Of a stretch of DNA of 64,000 nucleotides, positions 31,921 to 44,500 are shown one piece after another. The stretch covers positions 128,310,027 through 128,374,026 of the forward strand of contig OY757023.1 in the NCBI GenBank assembly GCA_963580285.1. The letters run 5' to 3'. The stretch is from Lucinisca nassula (Eukaryota; Mollusca; Bivalvia; Lucinida; Lucinidae). Position numbers and translations under genes: made by a program. The notes under the pieces are model-generated. The model did no database searches, was not told where the DNA came from, and saw only the letters and a list, made by a program, of their open reading frames with translations. The number at the start of each line of letters is the position of its first letter. Within the stretch, counting starts at the first letter, position 1.

Positions 31921-34900
31921 CTGTAAATAAAGTGGAAAAGAATGATACATTTCCAATCATAAAACATCAGGGGCCAGTTGTTCAAAGTTCATAATGTCGT
32001 AAGTTAATATACATGTACCATTAAAACTTTCATCATTTAACATGGCAAATACAGGAATATTTTTGCTGAAAAAATGTGAGCAGCTTTTGCATATGCAAAA
32101 GCTGCTCACATTTTTTCAGCAAAAGTGTACTGGAGAATTAGATATTGTACCTGCTTGCACAGTTAACATTTTGAACACTAACAAGCTCAATTAGTTAACA
32201 ATGCTTTGAACAATGGGGCCTCGTTTGTTGGTTGTGTCCCAGTTTAACAACACACCAACCCTTGATGTTGTTAAGATGCAAGTAGCTGTGAGCAATTGAC
32301 GTTCAGTACTAGCTTGCAGTATTTGTGTATATGTTAGCTATACATTTTCAAAGCCAAGCCTTCAAGAAACCTAAACAACAAAAATTATACGAGGTCAAGT
32401 CAATAAGTAACCAGCCTATCCCATTTCCAATTGACCGAGACAACTAAGATTTTCATGCCTTGTTTCAATACATGTTTAAGGCATGAGGGCAAAATTGTAC
32501 CCTTATCATGTCGTTCACTCATAAGATATTGAATGTCAAACATGGCTAGCGATGCAAAAGCAAGCTTTTCGTCAAAAGCCGTGTTCCTTGCTGTAATTTG
32601 GTTCTTGCATTTGAAAGGGAAAACAGAACAGGAAATACATTGAGAGTTGACCAAAGTTTGTGGTCCTCTGTACCATCGTATGAACAAGCTAAATTCTGGG
32701 TTGGGGAATTCAAATGCAGTAGAACGTTTTTAGAAGACGAAACCAGGATTGGACACCCATCAGATGCCACTGATGAAGAAATGTGTAACAAAGTACAGGA
32801 TCTGGTGCACTCTGATAGGCAAATTAAGGTGGAAGAAATAGCGAATGCATTACATACTTCACATGGTAGCATTTCAACAATTTTACATCATCACTTGGGT
32901 ATGCACAAGCTAAAAGCCGGTTGTTTCCTAAGAAATGTAAATGTATTAAAATTTGCTTGTATTGAGCAAGCATCTGTCTTGAGCAAGCACATTTTGATTA
33001 CCTCTTTAACTGCTTGCTTAATATAATTAACTGTTTCTTATTTTTATAACATATTTAAATGGTTTTAGTTTCTCTTTTTCTGTGCTTTTTTGTGCCTTAA
33101 AGGCAAACTCAGAACACTCACCTTTTGAGACCGGCTTTGGGACTGTAAGACCACTTTTGAACAGTCTCAAAGGTGGTCTCTTTATATAGGAATATAAATG
33201 TACTTACCACATTTCGGTCTATCCATCAGTGGCTTATAGACTTTAGACTTGGCACCCATCATCAACCAGTCAGCTTGGTGTAGCAGAGGGGGGCTCAGGT
33301 CAGACCACGGGGCAATATCACAGTCTGTAAGATACAGTATATTACATAATGAACCTAGCCCCCGCCCATCGGGGCTTGAAGAAATAGTTGGGCTGCATGA
33401 TGCTTCCACGCAGAGCTGAAACCAACTGCACACGAGTACCAGTAAACCTCTTAGAGGATGTAAGCATGCCCAGGCAATGCAGTGCGAAATGGCCCATCCA
33501 TGGCTATAAACCCTATTGGTTTCATTGGGCAGCAGGGCTTGAGATGTCATTTCATCTCAATGTCGGGTAAAAGTCCCACAAAATTGGAAGCAACGTCTCC
33601 AAAATGATCTTTACAGTGTTGACGGGGATGTTAAACCTCAAATCAAACAAACAAAACCCTATCCATCAAATGGTTTGGAAAAAATGAGCTCTTAAAACTT
33701 TACTATTAAAAATTCCTAAGTCTGTGACCTTGACCTTGAGGTCCTGGGGCAAGGGCGGGGTAATGATTGAATGAAACTTTAGACCTGTATCTATCATCAT
33801 TCCAAATATGAAGCAAATCCATTGTATGGTTTAGAAAATATGACCTCTAAAAATCTTGAACATCAAAAATCTCCAAGTCTGTGACCTTGACCTTGACATC
33901 AGGGGTAGTGGTAAGGCTGAATAAAACTTTTGACCTGTAACTATCACCATACCGCATATGAAGCAAATCCATTGTATGATTTGGAAAATATAAGCTCTTA
34001 ACATAATTTAAATTTAAAAATTTCTTTCTGTGACCTTGACCTTGAGGTCACTTGCATAGGTGGGGTATTGCTGTATGTCATGTTGGACCTGTACCTATTA
34101 TCATATCAAACATAAACCCAATCCATCATATGGTTTTCAAAATATGAACTCTTAAAATAATAATGTTAAAAATTTCTAAGTCCGAGACCTTGACCTTGAA
34201 GTCATAGGCATGAGTGGGGGTATTACTGAATAAAACTTTGGACCTGTATCATCATCAAAACAAATATGAACCAAATGAATCATAAACCTTTGGACCTATA
34301 TGTATCATCATACTGAATATGAACCAAATTCATTACACGGTTTGGAAAATATGAGCTCAAGTTCTACCTGATACAAATACGTTAACCTGGGTCTTAAACA
34401 TTAAAAAATTTCTAAGTCCATGACCTTGACCTTGAGGTCATGGGTATGGATGGGGGTATTGCTGAATAAAACTTTGGATCTATATCTATCAGCATACTAA
34501 ATATAAACCAAATCCATTGTATGGTTTTGAAAATATGAGCTCAAGTTCTACCTCGTACAAATACCTTAACCTGGGTCTTAAACGTTAGAAATGTCTAAGT
34601 CTGTGACCTTGACCTTGAGGCCACGGGTATGGAAGGGGGTATTGCTGAATAAAACTTTGGACCTATATCTATCATCATACCAAATATAAACCAAATCTAT
34701 TGTATGGTTTGGAAAATATGAGCTCAAGTTCTACCTGGTACAAAAACCTTAACCCGAGTCTAACAGGATTACGTACGTATGTACACACTTTCGTACAGAA
34801 GGATGTACATTCAGACCCAAGTACACACATACACACGTACAGAAAACCGAAAAAACTCTATGCCCCCGGCATCATCCGATGCGGGGGCATAAAAAATATT

Positions 34901-35550
34901 CAAACATATCAAATAAACTACAACCTCATTATAACACTGTTTGTTATAACATAATTTTGGCTATAACATCTTTCAAGATGGCTCCCAAAAATGCATGGAT
35001 TATATAGAATAATGCCCATAAATGGTCATTTTTCTATATAATCTATACACTTTTGTTTGGCAAAAGCAAGCGACCAGTGGGTCACGTATACCCCCGGCCA
35101 GCGCCACCCTCTGATATATCTTTCGAGCTTGTATTTAACATGAATGAAGATGTCAAGAAGCTATAAGAATCAATAAATGTGCTTGTAAAAGCTAAACCAA
35201 ACATAGAATTACTAAATGGACCGAGGGAGTGAGGCCATCAAAGTTACTAGAGGGGTGGGGGCATCAATGTTACTGAAGCAGCAGGGTGGGGTATGCATCA
35301 ATGAAATCTTAGGACTGGTATGCAACATCGATGCAAGTATCAATTGAATTTGTCTTGAGGTCAAGCTCACCCTGGGTGGGGAAAGGGACAAACATCACAA
35401 AATCATTGGACTGGTATGCAACATCGATGCAAGTATCAACTGAATTTGTCTTAGAGTTTAGAACAGACAGACATCTATAAACTTTGTCATAAAACTTTAA
35501 CCAAATGTAAAATTTTTAAGTCTGTGATCTTGACCTCAAGGTCACTGTGT

Positions 35551-35581
<31 letters not shown>

Positions 35582-38500
35582 GCATGTTTCAATGAAATCT
35601 TTAGACCAGTATGTAACTTCAGTGTAAGTATCAACTAAATCTATTGATGGGGGTTCAGAAGATACAATCTCTTAGAAACTTTGACGCAAAACTTTAACCA
35701 AAATGTTAACGGACGGACAGACAGATGGATGGATGGACGGATGGAAATAAAAACCTACAAAACTCAGGACGAAAACTATATACCCCCATAGCATACTATC
35801 GTATGCCGGGGGTATAACTAACAAGGTTTCTGATTCGGAACCAATTAATAGTGTTATAAAGAGGTTGTGTTGTAGCTATGAGAAAGACAAGAGTTGCCAT
35901 AATTTTGAGTTTTGGACCACAATCTTGCCAGAACCTTCACAGTCAATCAGCATTAGAGCTACTGAAGAATTCTAGCCAGTCCAGCCATCTTCGAGTGTAT
36001 ATACAGAGTTTGCCGAGCTGGCTGTTTGGTAGTTTCCGTATTTTGATGCTGTTTACTATTGTAGCATACTACATTCAATGACATTCGATGAAATTAAAAA
36101 ACCATATTTCCCCAACTAAAATGTGATAATAAGTGTTCAATGGCAGCATATATGAGTAAAAATGCCAAACAAGAAATTTGAACTCATTCCCACTGGTAAA
36201 CTATGTTTGAACTAAGGAACTGCCAAATATTGGTATAAGATTCAGCTGGTTCCCAGATATTTCAGTTGCTTCCCTTAGAATGTTAACAGTAACATTGAGG
36301 CAATTCTAACAAGTACCCACAATTTATACTTATGACAAGAAATAAAGAAAATTATCCCTTAAGGGGATTGGAAACAACTTCAGGGGAGGCAACTCCTGCA
36401 AAAGTATTTTTGTCTCATGTCAATAGGGGTCAACTCTTAAAGGAAAGAATTTGCTCCTGAGGAGCAAATTCTTTCTTAAAGGAAAGAATTTGCTCCTGAG
36501 GAGCAAATTGTTTCCTTTAAGAGTAGACCCTTTTTTCAGTGGAACAGGGCTTATAGAAAAGCAAACAGGAAGTCCCAAAAGTTGTCTCCCTTTGAAAAAT
36601 GGCGGAGACATCTGCCAGGTGTTCCCATTCCCCTTAATTAGCCTTGCTTTGCCTCCTTATTTGGAGCTATGTAATCTTACCAGTCTCAACCTTGGCCTTG
36701 TCAAGATCATCCAACATTCTCTTCAACATTGCAGCCCTGAAATATGGAAAACTTGAATCACTCACCTTGTATATCTGTTACTTTGTTTGTTTGTTTGTTA
36801 AATTTGAGGTTTATTTCATTTACATTAATGAATATTTATATTTCCAGTGTAAAGCCTAATGTAAACGTGGTTCATACCTCCATGAACGCATCAGGTCACA
36901 TGATTTTCAGTGATATCATGTGACATCAGTCTAAACCATGGGTGTTGGCGACGTCAACGCTTTTTTCAGCTTTAAAAGTTTGCCCTATATAAGTATTTTT
37001 TTCGCTCGGTGATAAGGAGGGAAGAATGTAAATATAAGAAATAAACTTAGTTTTTCTGCTGTTCATGAAAGTATGAATGACAGCACATTACATGAACCCT
37101 GTTACTTTGAAGGTGAACGACTGCGTTCATATTTTAAGGTGTTCTGGTGGGGGTGAGAGGGGTGGGTGGGGGCAACTCTTTGAAAAAATATTGTCTCCCC
37201 TATCAATAGGGGCTACTCTAAAAAAAAAGAATTTGCTTCTGAGGAACGAATTCTTTTTAGAGTAGACCCCTTTTTTGAGGAATTCTAGTTCTTAGGAAAG
37301 CAAACAAGAAATACCAGAAAATGTCTTGTAAGAAAAAGCAGTGCACAATGTCCTACTACCGCACATACATCGAGCAAGTGCCATAACTCTGTCAAAAATG
37401 AAATCCAGGGTTATGGCTATTGTGTTCTACATGCCATCTTTTGTTGCTTGACAGGTTTTCAAGGCTCCAAGAAAATCTCTGAAACTGTTTTAATGCCAGG
37501 TGTGATTTAGGACTTCTGGAAGCAGAAGTTCACATGATTGAAGTAGTGAAACCACTTCAGCGTTCGACTTTTTGTGCCAAACGTTGCATTTGCACCAAAA
37601 CATAACCATTCACAAAACTGTAGAATAGTCCCGTTTTTATTAGGCATACATCTACCCTTAGATGTACCTAAATGTGTTCAGGGTGATTAAATCATTTTCA
37701 CATTGATTGTTGATTGATAGAAGCAAATTAGAGACATAATTTTACCTTATTTTCATACCTTGTCATGCGGTACATTGTAGGTTTATCGACAGCGCCGGAG
37801 GCTTGAGTTTACAGTGTAATAGTAGAATAGTCTGATCTAAGACAAATAGGCCAGCATTTATAACAAGATTCGGTTAACTAATACAGTCTGTTAGTTGGAC
37901 CCGGAGTCCTGTGTTATAACGAGATTGAGGTGTACTTACTTGACAGCATGCTGTGCCCACATGTCTTGCAGAGTGCGGATATTATCCTCATGGCAATCTG
38001 AAAATATAAAGCACATATTCATTATGATAACAGGCCTGTATGACATAGTGCATGCTTTTATGGTCCTTACACTGCACTTTATTGAAAAAAAAAATGTTGA
38101 GATTTTTCTTATTTCTGCTTCAAACAAAAATTTTAGGTGTTCATTAGAACCACCACATTGAGGCAGTTTTAATGAGTACACACAATCTATGTTTTAAGTA
38201 TAAACAATGAAGAAAATAATCCAAACCTTTTCTTACATGCTTTTCAATGAAATATAGAGATTTCTCAGTGAAATCGAAAACGATATTGTCACTATTTCAA
38301 ACAGTGACTGATATCAATTTTATTTTTCACTGTTTGGGACTACTTTTTTCTCGAAATCTAATTATGAGGTCAGTTTTTTTATTAATATCAGATGATTGAA
38401 AATTAAAGAACTGAATTAGAATTGACGCTAAGCCTGAAAATTAATGAACTGTATTAGAATTGACGCTAAGCCCGTTCACACATCACAAGACGTTAAGACC

Positions 38501-41500
38501 ATTCCAATCCATCACGAAAACCGCCTTTACAATTTTGAGCCCCTTAAACCCCTCTTTTATACAGTAAAACTATGGTTTAAGGGGGTATATATTGTTTCCT
38601 TATTTCTGCTCATAAACATCGATGTCTCCCATCAAGTTTCAGCTCAATTTGACCTTTGTTTTGGGTGGAGATGTCGTTTGAAGAATTTCAAGATGGCCAC
38701 GGCGGAAACCCGAATTGAACCATTTTAGCAAATCTGAATCTCCATGTCACCAGGATGCCTCCCACCAGTTATCAGCTTAATCTGACTTCCAGTTCCAGAG
38801 GAGATGTCGAAAATGTGAAAAATTAACAACGGACAACAGGTCATGCCATAACCTGAGCTGGAGCTTTGGTGAGCTAATAAAACATAGCATTTTTTAGCTG
38901 TAAATTTTCCTTTTTTGGTGATAAAATTTTCAATGAATTTGAATAGGCCTGTTTTAGTAATGCAGTAATTGGCCTTGGACCAGTTGTTCAAAACTAGCTA
39001 TGTTGTTCATTAACACATTGTCAAACTATTTTAATATATATTTGCCATATTTGAAATATATTTTTGCTGAAAAAAGGGTGAGTAGTATTTGCAGACCATT
39101 TCATCTGAAAGGACCGTCACTGTTTGCAGAAATTTCAAACATTTTTATATCAATTTCTTAATTCAACTCAACCTGGTACCCCTAAATTTTGAGACTCCTA
39201 CTTACATAAGGTGAAAGATTCAATTCAGTACAAAATGGGTAAGTTAGAGCCAATGGCTAGTTATGAAGTTACGTACCTGCTTCATATGTCCACTCAAAAT
39301 CTTCACCAAACTCACTGTCAAATAGCACTAGAGGAATATCTGTGGATAGAAAACATACTGGTGATACAGATGTGGATCAGTTCAAATGGTGACATAAAAG
39401 CTTTATAAGTGGAAAGCCTAGGATCCATTAAGAAAAGAATGTATTCTTTTATAACATTCATTTAACGCATTTTGTACTGGAAACCCCAAAAAGAGTAAAT
39501 GGCGAACAGTGCAGGCCCAGATCAGATGCATAATGTCGCCATTGTCCTATCATATTGTTAAATCTACAGAGGCTTATTTGGATTACATTCTTGATAGCCA
39601 TCTTTAAATAATACCTAAATGTTCAGTCTTTATTATCCACTTAAGTTATTTCTTGCACACCGGACAAGGAAATCCGTGATTTTACCCTGGGATAGAAATT
39701 TATGTTCTGACCCAGGCAACTAACATAAATGTGCTTCAATTCTATTCAACTGCCGGAACTACTTCCGCACTACTTTTATTTTATAAACAATATACATGTG
39801 CGAGCTGTCAAAACTAACCAGAGGTGTTGTGCAAGAAAAAGAATCCAATATGGGGTTCTGTTGTAGATGGGCGTTTCCAACCCTCGGGATGACCGTGCTG
39901 AGCGGAACCTCGGCGAAGCCTCGGTTCCGCTCAGCACGGTCATCCCTCGGGTTGGAAACGCTCATCTACAACAGAACCCCATATAAGATTCTTATATTCT
40001 GACCCCAGTTGGTGTTTCAGTGTTCTGTAGTAATGCAAGTGGTTATGGCCTCCACCCATTTGGCTTGAGGAAAAAGATTGGGCTGCATGATGCTTCCACA
40101 CAGAGCTGAAACTGACCGCACATGAGTACTGGTTAACTGCTTGGAAGGACAAAGCCTGCCCAGGCAAAGTGGTGCAGGTCATACCGTCAAAGGCATATAA
40201 ACCCAATTGGCTTGAGATGTCATTTCATCTCAATGTCAGGTAAAAGTCCCACAAAAGTGGAAGCAACATCTCCAAAATGACTTGATCTGTGTTGACAAAC
40301 ATAAGTGGTTAATCAGAACAGTGCACATTATTTTGCACGAAAACTGAAAATTACTCTTCTTGAATTTGGGGAGGGGAGGGAAATACTGTATTCTCTATCT
40401 GTAATGTGTCTTCACTGCAGCTTGTGTTAAATGCCATGTGGAGCATTAGAATGTCAGTCTCCCCATACTCCAATATAGTGCAGTTTAGCTGATACCTGCC
40501 GGGGTCGGCAACATTCTTTCGTGGAGATTGATCATGAAATCTTTTCTACAGTCATTCTCTCCCTTCCGCTGATACAAGAAGGGCAGTTGTCGGTTCCTGG
40601 CGAGGGAATGTGCACTGTACTGGTTAACCGCTTACATATAAGCCTGCCCAGGAAAGTGTGGATAGGTAAACTGACTGGCTTAAAAATGACTTAAATCGTG
40701 TTGACTGGGCCGTTAAACTCCGATACAAACAAACAAAAGCTCTGTTTAGCATTTTGAAAATAGACATCAACAGTTAAGGTAGATGTCTGGTGATAACTGA
40801 AGAATAAATTTCCTTATTCCTTCATAAAAACCTATGTTGTGGGTATTCACTTGAGCCCCCACCAAAGCGGTTCAAATGAATACCCACAACATGTTTACAT
40901 GAAGAACTGACAACAATTACATGTAGTTTTTCATATCAACAAATACCCCCCTTATTTGCTTCTATGCAGACAGCTGCTCTTGTACGCAAGAGAGGATAAG
41001 CAGTTTGTAATTATGAATACTCTCAATAAAACATTGACTGCTATTTTCTACCTCCTTCGTTTCCAATGACAACCCTTGTTAACCATAAGATGCCAATCAC
41101 AACAATTGTCTTCTGCTTTGTTGTCTGCTGGTTGTCCTCTAGGAGCAGTCTGATCAGGGTTCACAATGTTTGCATGTATGCAAAAATACTTGCAAAATGT
41201 TTGCCAGAATATGCAGCAGATGACATAAGCAGACAACATTTTGAGATGCAGTTTTCTTGGCATTTTGAGGGTTAACCCTTATCTTGCTGAATATTCATTT
41301 AAGCCACACCCATTTCTGTCTATCAACCAATCAAATTACTTGATGTAATTTATTGCCACAAATTCATAAACTGAATGCCAAACAGTGTAGATCCTGATCA
41401 GGTGGCTTCTTTAGAAGCCACCTGATCTGGATCTACGTTGTTTGCAAATATAGGGGTTGTCGTGAACAGCAAGATAAGGGTTAACTTGATTTGACATTTG

Positions 41501-44500
41501 CTGAAGTCAATAGTGGTGTGCACATGTATTAAACTCTCCAAATCAATTCTTCCATGTGCCAAACTTGACAAAAAATAACTTTTATACCGCAATCAGCCAT
41601 AAAGGGAGTCAAATAACTGTTCACTATAATTGGTAGTGACCTATAAAACCTTCTACTAACCTATAATTCCTCTAGTGACCAGAACTATTTTTCAAGTACC
41701 TACCGTATTCGCCCTAATTACCGCACATGCTCCTATAAGCGCACACCAAATCTATTTTTGAAAAAAATTGCATAAGCGCACACCTCCCAGTAACCGCCCA
41801 TTGAAACTTTCACAGGAAATCTATAAAAACTTACCGTTATTTCTTCAACAGTGAAAGCAAAGCAACTGTATTTCTGTCAAATTCATTCGACAGCTCTAAT
41901 ACACACTTTAATTCCTCATTTAAATATGATTCCCAAACCTTTTGGTACACATGAAATCCACAGATACCTCACAGGGATCAGCTGAGGGGGAGAATCTGAG
42001 GTCACCGTGGTTGGGGGAAGGGACATACATCATGAAATGATTTGTGTGCACTTAATAGGTCGATTTTTCACCAGGATTTTTTTTACACAATTTTGAAAAA
42101 AACTAAGCGCACGGTGCGGTAATTAGGGCGAATACGGTAATTTTCAAGTGTAAACAATAATATGCAACCCTTTATACCTGGGAAAACAACCAAACTGCAA
42201 CTTATTATATTTTCTTTATTTATTAAAAAAAATTTCAGAAATTTCAGCTAGACTCTTACCTTCTCAGCCATTTATGGTTTGAATGGTCTGTTTGAAAACC
42301 GGCAACCTGCTACTGCAGTTGCATCTAAACCGCTATAATATTTTCTGAAGCTAAAATAAACTATTTATTTGCAGAATTTCATGCAGAATGTAAAGTGCAG
42401 AGAAACTTTTATGCCAGCGTCCATGTTGTTTCTGATGTCTCGGTGGCACAGTGACGTCAGAAATGTTGCACTATTTGATGTCACGTTACGCCACATGCGT
42501 GACATGATACTGAATGTCGTTTAACATCCCACACTGTTTGCAGTCTTTTTTGGTGAAATTTGCTTAATTATTGAAAAACCCATTGATTATTTGAACTGCG
42601 GTATAAACTAAATACATTAGTGTCTTTAATAATAAAATATAATTGGTTCCCCGCAACAATTTTATAGGGGCAAGCTTTAGCGAGCCGGTATAAAACTGTC
42701 TAAGGCTCACCGATTATTTCTTTTTATTATTAAAGACACTGACCATGTATTTACTATGTCTATACATGGTTTTATGACATTTATCTCAGCGAAAAAGTAT
42801 CCTGGAGACAAGAGACATAGATAATAAAGGCTAAGTGGTAAGAAACAGTCATTGTACTCAAACACTAGGCTACTGAGACCATCCAGTATCCTTCACAATG
42901 TTGATTGTAATTAAATATTTTACACAATCTTACCTATAGCCATGGTATATGTAGGTTTAATCTTACCTATAGCCATGGTATATGTAGCTTTAATCTTACC
43001 TATAGCCATGGTATATGTAGCTTTAATCTTACCTATAGCCATGGTATATGTAGGTTTAATCTTACCTATAGCCATGGTATATGTAGGTTTAATCTTACCT
43101 ATAGCCATGGTATATGTAGGTTTTCTGGGGTTTTTCTCTATATCTAACAACTCATCTACAATCTGAAAATATAGTCATACAGCTATATTAACCAAAATCA
43201 CTAATTATCACATCATACAGGGAATTAAAACACCTGGCCGATTTTTCCGCCATTTTTCTAAGGGAGATAACTTTTGGGACTTCCTGTACGCTTTTCTATA
43301 AGTTCTGTCCCACGGAAAAAGGGGTCAACTCTTAAAGGAAAGAATTTGCTCCTTAGGAGCAAATTCTTTCCTTTAAGAGTTGACCCCTATTGACATGGGA
43401 GACAAAAATAATTTTGCAGGAGTTACCTCCCCTGAAGGTGTTCCCATTCCCCTTAAAGGGAGTGGATACACCTGGCAGATCTTTCCACCATTTTTCAAAG
43501 GGAGACTTCCTGTTCCTTTTGCTATAAACTCTGTCACACAGAAAAAAGGAGTCAACTCTATTGACAGATAATGGCTAGCATATGTGAAATCGCTCAGTAT
43601 TATCACAATAATCCAATGTGTGACTTGATATTTCAGTTATGCAAGTGATTTTCTGTGGATAACAAGTGATTTTATTCGAAGGAAAAATTAAGTGAGGTAG
43701 GGTAACTACCTGAGGGTAACTAAGGATCTATGAAATGATGTGTGGGTACATGGTCGAAAATTAAACTGACTTGTTTTCTCAGAAACCCCCATCACATGCC
43801 CCTTTCAAAACAAGCTTAATTTAAAAGCACTGCTGTGACCTTGAAAGTAAGGTCAAGGTCACCAAAACCTAATCAGTTCTTCATCCCGTCCCAATGTTAT
43901 AGCCATGCAAATTTGATTACAATCCACCCAGTTGTACACAAGGAAGTGTCACGCCGACACATACGCCAACAAAATTTGACCTATTTAGCACAATTGAAAA
44001 CAAGGTCATGGTCACCAAAACCTAAGCAGTTCTTAATCCTGTCCCAATGTTATATCCACACAACTTTGATTAAAATCCACTTGATAGTTCATGAGATACC
44101 TTGCATACAAGAGTGTCAAGCTGATGCATACAATGACAAAATTTGACCTATTTAGCAGAGCTGTGATCTTATAAATAAGGTCATGGTCACCAAAACCTAA
44201 TCAGTTCTTCATCCTGCCCAAATGTAATATCCATGAAAATTTGATTAAAATCCACCTAGTAGTTCATGAGATATCTTGCACACATGAGTATCACGCTGAT
44301 GTATACGTCAACGGGATCTGCACCAAAAACAATGTTTCCCTTCCCCTTCGGTGGAGGAACATAATGATAATCTTAACACAGGTAAAAGAAATTAAAACAT
44401 CATGAAGAACAGAAGTTTTTATATCATTAAAGCCTAAATTCTTTACTTGGTCCTGTTTACTGGTGGATTTATTTCCATGCTTTTTCAATGGCTAGGTTAA

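Noticed and set aside
42926..43166. A standalone repeat protein on either strand
   Set aside because: The minus frame is continuous with PUS3 exon sequence; the plus frame is its shadow.
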